DNA of 19,519 nt, taken from contig JAHFZE010000271.1 in the NCBI GenBank assembly GCA_020854785.1, positions 1-19,519 on the forward strand, given 5' to 3'. The DNA is from Methanomethylovorans sp. GTDB lineage: Archaea; Halobacteriota; Methanosarcinia; Methanosarcinales; Methanosarcinaceae. The notes below the pieces were generated by a model. It worked only from the letters and a program-made list of their open reading frames with translations, ran no database searches and was not told the DNA's origin. The stretch's first letter is position 1, and every line of letters begins with the position of its first letter. A program made the translations under genes and the position numbers. Shown here piece by piece: positions 6,588-15,021 of the stretch.

Positions 6588-8057
6588 TCATTTAGTAAAC
6601 CTCTTGTTAGTCACCTTTAACGCTTCGTCAGAAAAGAAACGTGAAATGACCCACAGCATAGGACGGGTCATAAATGTGGTCACCAGAGCCATCAGGACCA
6701 TCATGGTAAAAATAGTAGGGGTCAAAATTCCGAGATCATATCCTATGCTTAATACAACCAGTTCCACCAATCCTCGTGTATTCATCAGAGCCCCCAAAGC
6801 CAAGGAATCAGCCCAAGAGTGGCCCGTAAAACGGGCTGCTACAGCACTGCCACCAAATTTACCCATAACTGCTACCAGAACGATCAGACCGCAAATGAGC
6901 CACAGATAACCTTCGTTCAACAGGCTGATCTGAGTTTTGAGGCCATTGATAGCAAAGAACAAAGGCAACAGGATCACCAGGCTTACATCTTCTATGCGCG
7001 AAATGAGCGCCTGCCGGAAATCGATCTGCTGGGGCATTATGATCCCGGCCAGAAAGGCTCCGAAAAGAGCGTGAATACCAATGGTCTCTGTTGCAAAAGC
7101 CGACAGGAACAGCACAACGAACAAAAGTGCGATGAATCCTTTGCTCAAATGTTCCTGTGTTGCATATTTATTACCTAAACGTTGCAATATCGGACGCATA
7201 AGAAAGATCATAAATAAAATATATAATATTGCCAGCATAAGGGTAGCAACAAAGGTCATTATCGTTTCCGCCCTGATAATACCCACGACACCAGCCAGCA
7301 AACACCATGCTGTAACGTCATCGGCTGCAGCACAGGTAAGGGCCAGAGTTCCTAGAGGGGATTGCGTCAGCTTGCGCTCCCGGATGATCCGGGCAAGTAC
7401 AGGAAATGCTGTCAAGCTCATAGCAATTCCCATGAACAGGCTAAATGAAATAAAAGATATTCCCTCAGGAGCAAAACCAGTGAACAGAAAATAGGCCAGG
7501 CAGACTCCCATAAAGAAAGGTACTACAATGCTTGCATGACTGACGATCAGAGCAGTTTGAGCTTTATTTTTCAGTAAATTGGAATTAAGCTCTAGGCCTA
7601 CAATGAAAACAAAAAGGACCAGACCAAGGGTACTAAGTGTTTCCAACCAGCCCAATGAGGAAGGGCTGAACAAAAAACGGCTTAAATGGGGACAACATAT
7701 TCCCAATACCGATGGACCCAGCACTATTCCAGCTGTCATTTCACCCAGAACTGTTGGTTGACCTATTCTGTAAAAAAGGAGACCAAAAAGCCGGGCAACG
7801 AACACTATTACCGCAATCTGTAAAAACATAAGACTAAGAGGATGGCTCAGATTACTAGCTATGCTCCTGACCATGGACACGCCCAAGTCCTCATTGGTAA
7901 AAAGATCAGTTAGGTCATTTCCAGCAATATAGGGATCATCAGCTTGTGAGGTCTCCAACTGCTGCCCTTGAACGATGATCAGGAAGACCATCAGAACAAA
8001 AACGCTATTGACCACTAAATAAAAAATGACGTTTCGGTGTAAAGCTTTTCTTGTCAA
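6588..8057 (-). CDS. CPA2 / CHX-like cation:proton antiporter
   Basis: 489 residues from a TTG at 8057. The frame runs open to an ATG at 8180, but that would overlap mprF by 109 bases. The TTG has an excellent Shine-Dalgarno (TAAGGGGGT, 8066-8074) 8 bases upstream. After an N-terminal hydrophobic segment and an acidic extracytoplasmic stretch of about 50 residues comes a 12-helix Na+/H+ exchanger domain. Marks: GEMTAGIVLGPSVLG, FVFIVGLELN, AAADDVTAWCLLA (ion-binding Asp pair), GIHALFGAFLAGIIMP and MNTRGLVELVVL. The last resembles the NTKGLVEL motif of plant CHX and bacterial CPA2 exchangers. No TrkA-N/RCK domain is attached. It likely exchanges K+ or Na+ for protons across the cytoplasmic membrane. 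It is probably cotranscribed and translationally coupled with mprF: the mprF TAA forms the first bases of its Shine-Dalgarno. Confidence 0.92.
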   Translation of the reverse strand: MTRKALHRNVIFYLVVNSVFVLMVFLIIVQGQQLETSQADDPYIAGNDLTDLFTNEDLGVSMVRSIASNLSHPLSLMFLQIAVIVFVARLFGLLFYRIGQPTVLGEMTAGIVLGPSVLGICCPHLSRFLFSPSSLGWLETLSTLGLVLFVFIVGLELNSNLLKNKAQTALIVSHASIVVPFFMGVCLAYFLFTGFAPEGISFISFSLFMGIAMSLTAFPVLARIIRERKLTQSPLGTLALTCAAADDVTAWCLLAGVVGIIRAETIMTFVATLMLAILYILFMIFLMRPILQRLGNKYATQEHLSKGFIALLFVVLFLSAFATETIGIHALFGAFLAGIIMPQQIDFRQALISRIEDVSLVILLPLFFAINGLKTQISLLNEGYLWLICGLIVLVAVMGKFGGSAVAARFTGHSWADSLALGALMNTRGLVELVVLSIGYDLGILTPTIFTMMVLMALVTTFMTRPMLWVISRFFSDEALKVTNKRFTK

Positions 8058-8065
8058 GTAGTCTG

Positions 8066-8074
8066 ACCCCCTTA
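8066..8074 (-). promoter_or_regulatory. Shine-Dalgarno that sets the TTG start of the antiporter
   Basis: Minus-strand TAAGGGGGT differs from the ideal TAAGGAGGT at one base and sits 8 bases before TTG at 8057. Its TAA is also the mprF stop codon, which suggests terminating ribosomes feed the antiporter start. Confidence 0.7.
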
Positions 8075-10645
8075 TTTCATGAATATTTCTTTCGTTCCGC
8101 CCGATATCAACAAAGCAATGTCCTTCAGAACGAACATCTGTTTGATCCCTTTTGGCAAAGCTATATAACGGGGCTCCCATATGGGATTGAACTTTTCTTT
8201 GTAAGCTCGTAAACCTTTGAAATTATAGAAGTACTCACCATGCGTGAAAATGGTTGAACCGATTTTGTTCCATAAGGGAGCAAGTGTCCTGTTCTCAAGA
8301 CCGGAAAGTGGTGACATACCCAGTGAAAAACACCTGAACCCATTTTCTTTTCCCCACAGCATGAGCTTGGTAAAAAGGTATTCCATAGCAGTGTTAGAGA
8401 TAGCAGGATCGTAACGCATGAGGTCGATAGCCATCTCTTCTTTATTGGCTGCCACCCAGATATTTGCAAAGGCAGCTATCTGATCACCTTTTTTTATGAT
8501 AGCAAGAGGAAAATTGGTCAGATACTCAGTCTTAAATGAACCCATTGAAAAGCTTTTTTCTTTGGTGCTCTTGGTTTCCAGCCATGCATCAGATATGCTT
8601 TTAAGCTCCTCGATATGAGCAGGGATGTCCTCAGGCTGCATAATCTCAAAATGGTAGCCATCTTTTTCCATACGTTTCACAGAATACCGGAAATCTTTTC
8701 CGGCACTGCCCTCAAGACTGAACTCGGAAAGCTGGACCCTTGCTTCCTCTCCGATCTTGATCAAAGTAAGACCAATGTCCAAGTAATAAGGAATGTATTT
8801 TTCGCTTACTTCATAAAAAACGGTCCATCCCTGATGCAGGTTTGCCATTTCATGGAAATCCCATATAAGTTCTTTGACATTTTTACTGTTGCCAATAGGA
8901 TCGCCCATACAGACCCAGCTTTTTCCTGATATTCCATACATAAGGAAAGTAGTTCTTTCTTCATTGAACAATACATACTTATCTTCAAGGAGGACAAGAT
9001 TGCCATTAGTGTCAGTACTTGTCCGGATAATTTCCTTTGTTTTATCCATTTCTCCTTCATCAGGAAGTCTGAGGTCTTTACTGGAGCCGCCAAGCAGTCG
9101 CATGATCCCGAAGATAGCTAAAACTACTGATATTCCTACAACTGATCTGAGAAACCTGGATACATGCATATTGGTTCCAAACTGCCACAAAAGTTCCTGC
9201 GAGTACTCCACATGTTCATGAGCAAAAAGACCAAGCCATATGAAACTTAGAACAACCACGGCAATAGCAATGATATTATCCCTGCTGAAGGACTGGTTAA
9301 GCAGTGACGACTTCCTGTAAAAATGCTTTCTTTGAGGCAATAACAGTAAGAATATGGCAAATAATATGCCTGATTCTATGTAGTTCAAGCCTTTCAGGAT
9401 CGAGAAGATACTTCCCAGGAACAGTATTACTACTGAAAGAAGATAAGCTCCGTCTACCCTCTTCCACAATCCGTTGGCCAGGATAAGAAGCAGGACACCT
9501 ATCATACTGCTAAGCAAGCTGGAAGACTCTATCAGAGATAAAGGAACTATATCGGCTATTAAAAGTATTCCCTCTATCTGGGCAGGTAATGCTTCGGAAA
9601 AAAGAAGCAAAATGCCTGCAAAGAATATGAGCACAGCGAATACCTGGGGTGTGAATGCAGAGAATGTAAGATATGTTCTTTTGTGCAGATTGATCAGGAT
9701 CTCTTTCCTTGCATTGAACTCACTGTATGAAAGGATGACCAGTCCCACAAGGAACGGCGTCAGATAATACACTATCCTGAACATCACAAGACCAACAATG
9801 ATGTTCTCAAGGGCCAAAAGGGGAGCAAGTGCAAAAAGCATGATAGCTTCGAAACCCCCCAGCCCTCCTGGAATGGTGGTCATATATGCAATGATCTGGG
9901 CCACTAAGAACATTGCTATCAAATATGGGAAAGATACCTCGCCATTGCTAAAGAGAAGGAAATATAATGCACTGCCTGCAAAAACAGAATCTAGCGATGA
10001 AATGAGGATCTGCACAAGAGCAGTTCTTATGTCAGGGAACTGAACCTCATCCCCTTTTACCCTGAAAGTTTTGTGCTGCAGACAAAGGAACAGATAAACT
10101 GCAAGCACAAGCAGTAAACAAACGCCCAGAGCCTTTAAAAGGATCTCATAAAAAGAAAGAGATCCAGGCAGATCTATCGGATAGAAACTTAACAGCGATC
10201 CTCCAACAAAGCATATACCAAGCCAGAATGTTATACTACAGAATGTTATTATCTTGCCTATCTGCAGCACTGTCAAGCCATAGGCTGAATATAATCTATA
10301 GCGCAGTGAACCTCCTGTAAGAGGATTGAAGCCAATGCTATAACTGATGGATGTGCTTGTGAAAGAAGACCTGAGGATCTCCTTATATGAAACAGACTGA
10401 CCTATGTATCGCATGGCCAGAAAATCATAGCTTATAAGAGCAATGTAGCTCAGGAATGTAAAGACTGAAGCTATTAATACACTCGATAAACTGATATCTG
10501 AAAAACGATCCAATATCTCATTTAGTTGCAGGGAATGAAGCTGTCTGTCTAAAACCCATAGTGAAAGCGCAAAAATGGCAATTGGCAATATATAGTTGAT
10601 CTTTTTCAAGACTTCCTGCGCCAGTGTATATTTTTTAGTGACCAA
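8072..10645 (-). CDS. mprF: MprF: bifunctional aminoacyl-lipid synthase/flippase
   Basis: 857 residues, close to the length of bacterial MprF (about 840-860). The start is TTG at 10645, with AGGAGA 7 bases upstream. The N-terminal half (about 1-520) is a many-helix membrane domain of the LPG-synthase type, with the marker stretch SISYSIGFNPLTGGSLRYRLYS and a second set of helices to about residue 515. The C-terminal 330 residues form the cytoplasmic DUF2156 (double GNAT-like) catalytic domain. They keep DLMRYDP, SLGMSPLSGLE, and FYNFKGLRAYKEKFNP with WEPRYIA. In bacteria MprF moves lysine or alanine from aminoacyl-tRNA onto phosphatidylglycerol and flips the product, lowering surface negative charge. 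In an archaeon the acceptor would presumably be an archaeal glycerophospholipid; that and the amino acid are inference. First gene of a three-gene run with the antiporter and the ureohydrolase. Confidence 0.93.
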   Translation of the reverse strand: MVTKKYTLAQEVLKKINYILPIAIFALSLWVLDRQLHSLQLNEILDRFSDISLSSVLIASVFTFLSYIALISYDFLAMRYIGQSVSYKEILRSSFTSTSISYSIGFNPLTGGSLRYRLYSAYGLTVLQIGKIITFCSITFWLGICFVGGSLLSFYPIDLPGSLSFYEILLKALGVCLLLVLAVYLFLCLQHKTFRVKGDEVQFPDIRTALVQILISSLDSVFAGSALYFLLFSNGEVSFPYLIAMFLVAQIIAYMTTIPGGLGGFEAIMLFALAPLLALENIIVGLVMFRIVYYLTPFLVGLVILSYSEFNARKEILINLHKRTYLTFSAFTPQVFAVLIFFAGILLLFSEALPAQIEGILLIADIVPLSLIESSSLLSSMIGVLLLILANGLWKRVDGAYLLSVVILFLGSIFSILKGLNYIESGILFAIFLLLLPQRKHFYRKSSLLNQSFSRDNIIAIAVVVLSFIWLGLFAHEHVEYSQELLWQFGTNMHVSRFLRSVVGISVVLAIFGIMRLLGGSSKDLRLPDEGEMDKTKEIIRTSTDTNGNLVLLEDKYVLFNEERTTFLMYGISGKSWVCMGDPIGNSKNVKELIWDFHEMANLHQGWTVFYEVSEKYIPYYLDIGLTLIKIGEEARVQLSEFSLEGSAGKDFRYSVKRMEKDGYHFEIMQPEDIPAHIEELKSISDAWLETKSTKEKSFSMGSFKTEYLTNFPLAIIKKGDQIAAFANIWVAANKEEMAIDLMRYDPAISNTAMEYLFTKLMLWGKENGFRCFSLGMSPLSGLENRTLAPLWNKIGSTIFTHGEYFYNFKGLRAYKEKFNPIWEPRYIALPKGIKQMFVLKDIALLISGGTKEIFMK

Positions 10646-11041
10646 TATAATTCTCCTAAAATAAATATCTCTATATTGATCATGCTATTTGACATTTACT
10701 CAGGTTTCACGTGTATTTTTGAAGAATGAAAAAACTGAAGAAGAAATATCCTCGAAAAACAGAAAAGCGTTTTATCAAAAAAGCTGTTTAGGCATTCGCT
10801 CAAATCCCCTTTTCTAAATCACAGAGTTATTTTAATGGATGTTTCTGAACATATAAAGAAAAATAAACTCCTCAAAAAAATAAGAAGGCCTGATCGTTCA
10901 CATTGAAGACAGACCTGCAAAAGAACCAACATGCAGTTTTGTTGAAATGAACCTTTCATGAACTATGCTCTGACTAAGATGAGAATAGAACAGTTGTAAA
11001 GCTAGCAGGTCCTATTGGCCGGCACATTGAAGTTCATGTGA
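10646..11041. other. 396-base gap between MscS and mprF genes
   Basis: AT-rich. Near 10652-10657 (minus) is the mprF Shine-Dalgarno AGGAGA; the AT-rich run at about 10660-10700 should hold the mprF promoter, but no single TATA stands out. At about 10853-10885 the minus strand is T-rich (several runs of 4-7 T) and may end transcription coming from the MscS gene. A 23-codon ATG frame (10835-10906, +) has no ribosome site. A 5-bp inverted repeat ATGAA/TTCAT lies near 10950. No convincing gene seen. Confidence 0.5.
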
Positions 11042-11869
11042 TCAGCCTGCTGTGTTCCCATGGTTCACTATATATGCTTTTGGCGGTTTTATGCCTCTTT
11101 TATAGAATTCGTTCCAGGTTCTTCGGGTCACATCGGATCTGAATACGAACTCATCTCTGAGGTCATTCACATATGCTCTTGCTTTTAAGCCTTTGTAGAA
11201 GGGATAATCGTTAAGGAGGACCACAACCGGTCTTGTTGGGGATATATATACAAACCTTGAAGTAACGACCGCTTCTCTTAATATCTTCATTGCCAGATCT
11301 ACGTCAGCATCGTTCTCAATGTAAATATCCAGTGTTGCCATCATTTCTGAACTGCCTGAATTGCCGCTTGCCACACTTTGTGTGAACACCAGATTGTTCG
11401 GAGCCGATACGAGACTATCATCGGGAGTGACAAGACGGGTAGCTCGGAGACCTATATCCTTGACCTCTCCATAATAGTCACCCATCTGGACCCTGTCTCC
11501 AACCTGATATGTCTTTTCCATTACGATCACAACTCCAGCCGCAATATCCTCAAAAAGGTTCCGCAGGCCAAAACCAATCGCCGCACCAATAAGACCACTT
11601 AATAGTATTAATTGGTCGAAGGAGAGCACAAACACAGATGCCAATATGTAATAGGCAGCCAATGCGTAAATAAGGACTTTAGAGAGTGGGATTATAGTCT
11701 TGAGATAAAGTCTGTACTTCCATGACATCTCTGAAATCTTTGTCAGTAAAAAAGTCACTATTTTTGAAAGAAAAATGGCAAAGATTATGATGACAAAGGA
11801 TGCAAACACAGTATCTGGATTAATATTTTCAAAGTTAGTTATTATTGAAACAACGTTGTCTTCAGCCAT
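11042..11869 (-). CDS. MscS-family small-conductance mechanosensitive channel
   Basis: 275 residues from ATG at 11869; a GTG two codons earlier (11875) is a less likely start. Similar in length to E. coli MscS (286). Three membrane helices fill about residues 1-125. The pore helix and following segment show the family pattern (SGLIGAAIGFGLRNLFEDIAAG), then the beta domain (EKTYQVGDRVQMGDYYGEVKDIGLRATRLVTPDDSLVSAPNN) and the alpha/beta cytoplasmic cage to the end. The family forms heptamers in the cytoplasmic membrane that open under tension and release solutes on osmotic downshock. The ATG overlaps the stop of the upstream ATPase gene as TAATG, so the two proteins are almost certainly made from one transcript with coupled translation. 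The C-terminus (IKPPKAYIVNHGNTAG) is short and has no extra regulatory domain. Confidence 0.92.
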   Translation of the reverse strand: MAEDNVVSIITNFENINPDTVFASFVIIIFAIFLSKIVTFLLTKISEMSWKYRLYLKTIIPLSKVLIYALAAYYILASVFVLSFDQLILLSGLIGAAIGFGLRNLFEDIAAGVVIVMEKTYQVGDRVQMGDYYGEVKDIGLRATRLVTPDDSLVSAPNNLVFTQSVASGNSGSSEMMATLDIYIENDADVDLAMKILREAVVTSRFVYISPTRPVVVLLNDYPFYKGLKARAYVNDLRDEFVFRSDVTRRTWNEFYKRGIKPPKAYIVNHGNTAG

Positions 11870-12924
11870 TACCACACCAGCCTTATGTTCTCCAGGTATT
11901 TGACCGCAGCATATAGTTTTTCAGGTCTTATGCTATAATACTCATCGTATTCCAGGATAAGGTCCTGAGAGAGCAGTTCGAACAATAATCGGTTGATCAT
12001 CATATCGTCTATATTACAGCTCAAATTTAGTATGTTTTTCAATTCCCCCTTTTTAATATACCCCATTGATAGTATCATGTAGAGAACAAATCTCCCGGTA
12101 CTATCAAGCTCTATGTCGCTCTGAAGAGTGTTTGTGCTACTCGTTCTAATTACAGGATATTCCAGCCATTTGTTCCAGATCTCCTTTGCAACACCAGGAT
12201 TGCCCCTTGATATCTTTGTGATCTCTTTGAAAATTATGGATTCTGCAGTTTCACTGGGAGTCCTGTTAAAAAGAAGTGTCTTAAGAGCTACACGATTTAT
12301 GTGCAGACTGTATAGATTGATCTTACCATGTGTGATCTTTTTAGCTATAGGTCTTTTGATCACCTGAAAGATCTTTTCTTCCTTTACATCAGTATCGTTC
12401 ACAAATTGTATTTCGCCCTCATCATATGCTGAGAGCAGGAACTCTTTCATGTCCGCGGAGTTCAGTGATGGGATATTGACCTGTACTGGAAAGTATTTGC
12501 CTATGCCCAATACACGATGGAGATAATTCCAGGAGTGGATGTTCCATGTGGTTATGTAAAGTCTTTCATCAGATGAAAGTACCATGTTCAGGAACTCTTC
12601 GATAACCTCGAAGCCACCGATCTTTCTCATATATAGATAATGACAATTATCAAATATCATTATCTTGTTGGAGTCGCCAAGCAGAGGTATCTGGTCCTTA
12701 TTATCAATTATAGATGAAAAGGTGACCTTTGTCACATCATGTGGATGCATTTTGACTATCTCATCTACCAGTTCAGATTTCCCCGCATAGGGTAATGCAA
12801 GTATGGCGATGTTGACCCGCTGACCGGCTTCAAAATCAGAAATAGCTTTTTGAATGGCTGCGATCTGTTCGTCCATACCGAACACCAATTTCTTCACTGA
12901 GTCTTGTGCATCTAATGAAACCAT
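11869..12924 (-). CDS. AAA/STAND-like ATPase with winged-helix C-terminus, coupled to MscS
   Basis: 351 residues. I recognise the fold but no named family. A P-loop ALPYAGKS (43-50; Ala replaces the usual first Gly) is followed by Walker B KIMIFDN (87-93), a sensor-1-like ITTWN (124-128) and a GNPGVAKEIW motif (241-250), as seen in Orc/Cdc6-like and STAND ATPases. Residues about 275-345 look like a winged-helix domain (GYIKKGELKNIL, LFELLSQDLILEYDEYYSIRP). No membrane segment or signal, so cytoplasmic. It ends TAATG into the MscS channel gene, implying a shared function, possibly nucleotide-dependent control of the channel; this is inference. The ATG has no Shine-Dalgarno, and a TATA-like element about 27 bases upstream suggests a leaderless transcript. 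Confidence 0.85.
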   Translation of the reverse strand: MVSLDAQDSVKKLVFGMDEQIAAIQKAISDFEAGQRVNIAILALPYAGKSELVDEIVKMHPHDVTKVTFSSIIDNKDQIPLLGDSNKIMIFDNCHYLYMRKIGGFEVIEEFLNMVLSSDERLYITTWNIHSWNYLHRVLGIGKYFPVQVNIPSLNSADMKEFLLSAYDEGEIQFVNDTDVKEEKIFQVIKRPIAKKITHGKINLYSLHINRVALKTLLFNRTPSETAESIIFKEITKISRGNPGVAKEIWNKWLEYPVIRTSSTNTLQSDIELDSTGRFVLYMILSMGYIKKGELKNILNLSCNIDDMMINRLLFELLSQDLILEYDEYYSIRPEKLYAAVKYLENIRLVW

Positions 12925-12950
12925 AAATATTCTGCCAATGTTTTAATGCT

Positions 12951-12959
12951 ATAAATTTC
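12951..12959 (-). promoter_or_regulatory. TATA/BRE element for a leaderless ATPase-MscS transcript
   Basis: On the minus strand AATTTATAG follows a BRE-like AGAAA. The box-to-ATG distance is about 25 bases, placing the transcription start at or next to the ATG at 12924, which fits its lack of a Shine-Dalgarno. A second TATA-like run (AGTATTTATAA) lies at about 13027-13036. Confidence 0.5.
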
Positions 12960-13135
12960 TATTACCCGTGGGAAAAAAATATGCAGAGAACCCCCAATGA
13001 AACATGAAAAAAGAAGGTCGTACAATTATAAATACTCCTTGATAAGTCGGCCTATTATGCATATGAATTCAATGTGATGAGCACTAGATGAAAATTTTTT
13101 CTCTTTGAATTCTCACTTTGAAATGGGGAGTTACT

Positions 13136-14911
13136 TTAAACAGGCCAGAAATACAAAATTAGAGGAATGGTCACCAGAACAATAAGTATGCTCAATGGGA
13201 TCCCCAACCTTAGATAGTCACTGAAATTGTATCCTCCGGGTCCCATCACGAGAGTGTTGGACTGATGCCCTATAGGAGTCAAGAATGCACATGATGCACC
13301 AATGGCAATTGTCATAAGGAATGGATCTACAGAAAAGTTCAGACCATGTGCAATGCCTATACCGATCGGAGCCATGAGAACAACAGTTGCCGCGTTATTG
13401 ATGACCGCTGAGAGAAGCATTGTTACTACCAGGAGGAGGGCAAGTGTGGCCCAGATAGGCAAAGTATCGCCAGCTATAATGATCTGGGTGGCAATAAGAT
13501 CAGCTCCCCCTGTTGTTTCAAGAGCTTCACCTACAGGTAACATGGCACCCAGCAAAACAATTACTGGCCAATCTATACTGGTATAGATCTCGCGCACGGA
13601 CAAGACCCCTGCTAGAACCATTAGTATTACAGCGAGAGTAAAGGCTATCTGCACCTGTAGCAGGCCTGAAACTACCGTTGCAATGGAAAGACCAAATATA
13701 CCAAGTGAGAGTGCTATTTTCTTCGGTTTCCCTATAGAGAAACCACGGTCTGCCAGCGGCAGGCAACCCATGGTGCTGATAGTATCATCAAGCATGTCCT
13801 TTTGTCCCTGTATCAACAGGACATCACCTGCGTTGAACCGTACATTAGCAAGACGCTGGATGATCTGCTTATCTTTGCGCGCAATGGCAAGTAAATTCAC
13901 TCCATAGTTAGAACGCAGTTTCATTGAGGATGCAGTCCTATTTATGATGGGTGAATTGGGCATAACAACAACTTCAACTATGGATATATCATCGGAACTT
14001 TCCACATCCGTCTGTAGCTGCTTCTCAGGTAAAAGCTCAGTCTTTGTATGGTTTACGAATTCCTTGAGGTCATCAGAATCTGCTTCAACTATGAGGACAT
14101 CGTTTTCCTTTAAAGCCTCCCGCCACCCTGGTACATGGATAAGTTGTTTGTTCCGTATCAATCCAAGCACTCTGATATCGGCATCTGTGATCTCTCTTAT
14201 ATTTCCCATAAGTATATCTTTTATTGTTGATCTCTTGGTAATGAGAACCTCTGTGATATAATCCTGTATATGGAAACGGTCCTCCCCTGAACTTTCACTC
14301 TGGCGGCTTGGGAGTAAACGCCAGCCAACAAGTGTAATAAAGACCAGGCCTGCAAGTGCAATTCCTGCTCCTGCTGGGGTGAAATCGAACATTCCAAAGG
14401 GCTGGCCAAGTTCCTCTGCTCTAAAAGTTGCAATGATGATGTTTGGTGGGGTACCTATCAGGGTCATCGTCCCTCCCAGCAATGAACCAAAGGCAAGTGG
14501 CATCAGGATAAGGGAAGGAGAAATATTTTTTTTGCGAGCGATGTGGATGGCTACGGGCATTGATATCGCAAGAGCTCCAACATTGTTCATAAATGCAGAA
14601 GCAACGCATACCAAGCCCGTAATCACCCCGATCTGGAGATGCACTTTGTCTCCTATATTTTTTATAAGCCACCTCCCGATCAGATCGATCATGCCTGCAT
14701 TCTTAAGACCGCTGCTTACGATCAGCACTGCTGCAACGGTGATGACGGCAGGATGGGAAAAACCACTGAAAGCCTCTTCGGAAGGGATGATACCGATCAT
14801 GGTTAGGAACACAAGACAGATAACCGCAACAATATCATGGCGGAACCTGCCCCAAATAAACAATATCAGAGCGAGGAAAAGTGTTCCAAATACAATGATT
14901 ACTTGTTCCAT
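13136..14911 (-). CDS. SLC13/DASS-type transporter with two internal TrkA-C domains
   Basis: 591 residues. Two membrane halves (about 1-200 and 398-591) flank a cytoplasmic insert with two TrkA-C (RCK_C) domains: about 210-290 (TIKDILM, IHVPGWREALKENDVLIVEA) and about 308-380 (VVMPNSPIINRT, FNAGDVLLIQG). The membrane part shows the ion-transporter superfamily marks: SAFMNNVGA with LIGTPPN in the first half, and INNAATVVLMAP with TPIGHQSNTLVMGPGGY in the second. Members move anions such as sulfate or dicarboxylates with Na+ or H+. The TrkA-C domains usually bind small ligands and gate transport, so activity is likely ligand-controlled. The substrate cannot be read. The ATG has GAGGT about 9 bases upstream. 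It precedes the ATPase-MscS pair by 211 bases and probably has its own promoter. Confidence 0.92.
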   Translation of the reverse strand: MEQVIIVFGTLFLALILFIWGRFRHDIVAVICLVFLTMIGIIPSEEAFSGFSHPAVITVAAVLIVSSGLKNAGMIDLIGRWLIKNIGDKVHLQIGVITGLVCVASAFMNNVGALAISMPVAIHIARKKNISPSLILMPLAFGSLLGGTMTLIGTPPNIIIATFRAEELGQPFGMFDFTPAGAGIALAGLVFITLVGWRLLPSRQSESSGEDRFHIQDYITEVLITKRSTIKDILMGNIREITDADIRVLGLIRNKQLIHVPGWREALKENDVLIVEADSDDLKEFVNHTKTELLPEKQLQTDVESSDDISIVEVVVMPNSPIINRTASSMKLRSNYGVNLLAIARKDKQIIQRLANVRFNAGDVLLIQGQKDMLDDTISTMGCLPLADRGFSIGKPKKIALSLGIFGLSIATVVSGLLQVQIAFTLAVILMVLAGVLSVREIYTSIDWPVIVLLGAMLPVGEALETTGGADLIATQIIIAGDTLPIWATLALLLVVTMLLSAVINNAATVVLMAPIGIGIAHGLNFSVDPFLMTIAIGASCAFLTPIGHQSNTLVMGPGGYNFSDYLRLGIPLSILIVLVTIPLILYFWPV

Positions 14912-14960
14912 GGGTGCAAACCTCTGTCTTCTCTTAGAAATCGCCCTGTTTCAAAATAAC

Positions 14961-14968
14961 AAATATAG
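14961..14968 (-). promoter_or_regulatory. Putative TATA box of the SLC13-type transporter gene
   Basis: The minus strand reads CTATATTT. Transcription would begin near 14938, giving a leader of about 27 bases with the GAGGT Shine-Dalgarno. A second AT-rich box (AAAAATATATG) lies at about 14990-15000. Confidence 0.4.
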
Positions 14969-15021
14969 ATCATTACGGTCGGCTTTGATCATATATTTTT
15001 GATATTTTCCAGAAAAGCCTA

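Noticed and set aside
6604..7494. Plus-strand open frames across the antiporter gene
   Set aside because: Antisense shadows of a well-supported membrane protein; no domain marks and no ribosome sites.
8058..8180. Longer antiporter starting at ATG 8180
   Set aside because: It would overlap the end of mprF by 109 bases, has no Shine-Dalgarno, and adds a charged stretch before the hydrophobic N-terminus; the TTG at 8057 has a near-ideal ribosome site.
10835..10906. 23-codon ORF in the mprF-MscS gap
   Set aside because: No ribosome site or promoter in place; Lys-rich product as expected from AT-rich intergenic DNA.
10960..11041. Possible decayed coding piece upstream of the MscS stop (plus strand)
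   Set aside because: A short run with GPIGRHIEVHV looks protein-like but is closed by stops nearby and matches nothing I recognise.
11870..11875. GTG start of the MscS gene at 11875
   Set aside because: The ATG at 11869 overlaps the ATPase stop as TAATG, the usual coupled arrangement, and loses only two residues.
13944..15002. Plus-strand frames across the SLC13-type gene, including a 207-codon one
   Set aside because: Opposite strand of a clear coding region; composition and lack of motifs point to shadow frames.
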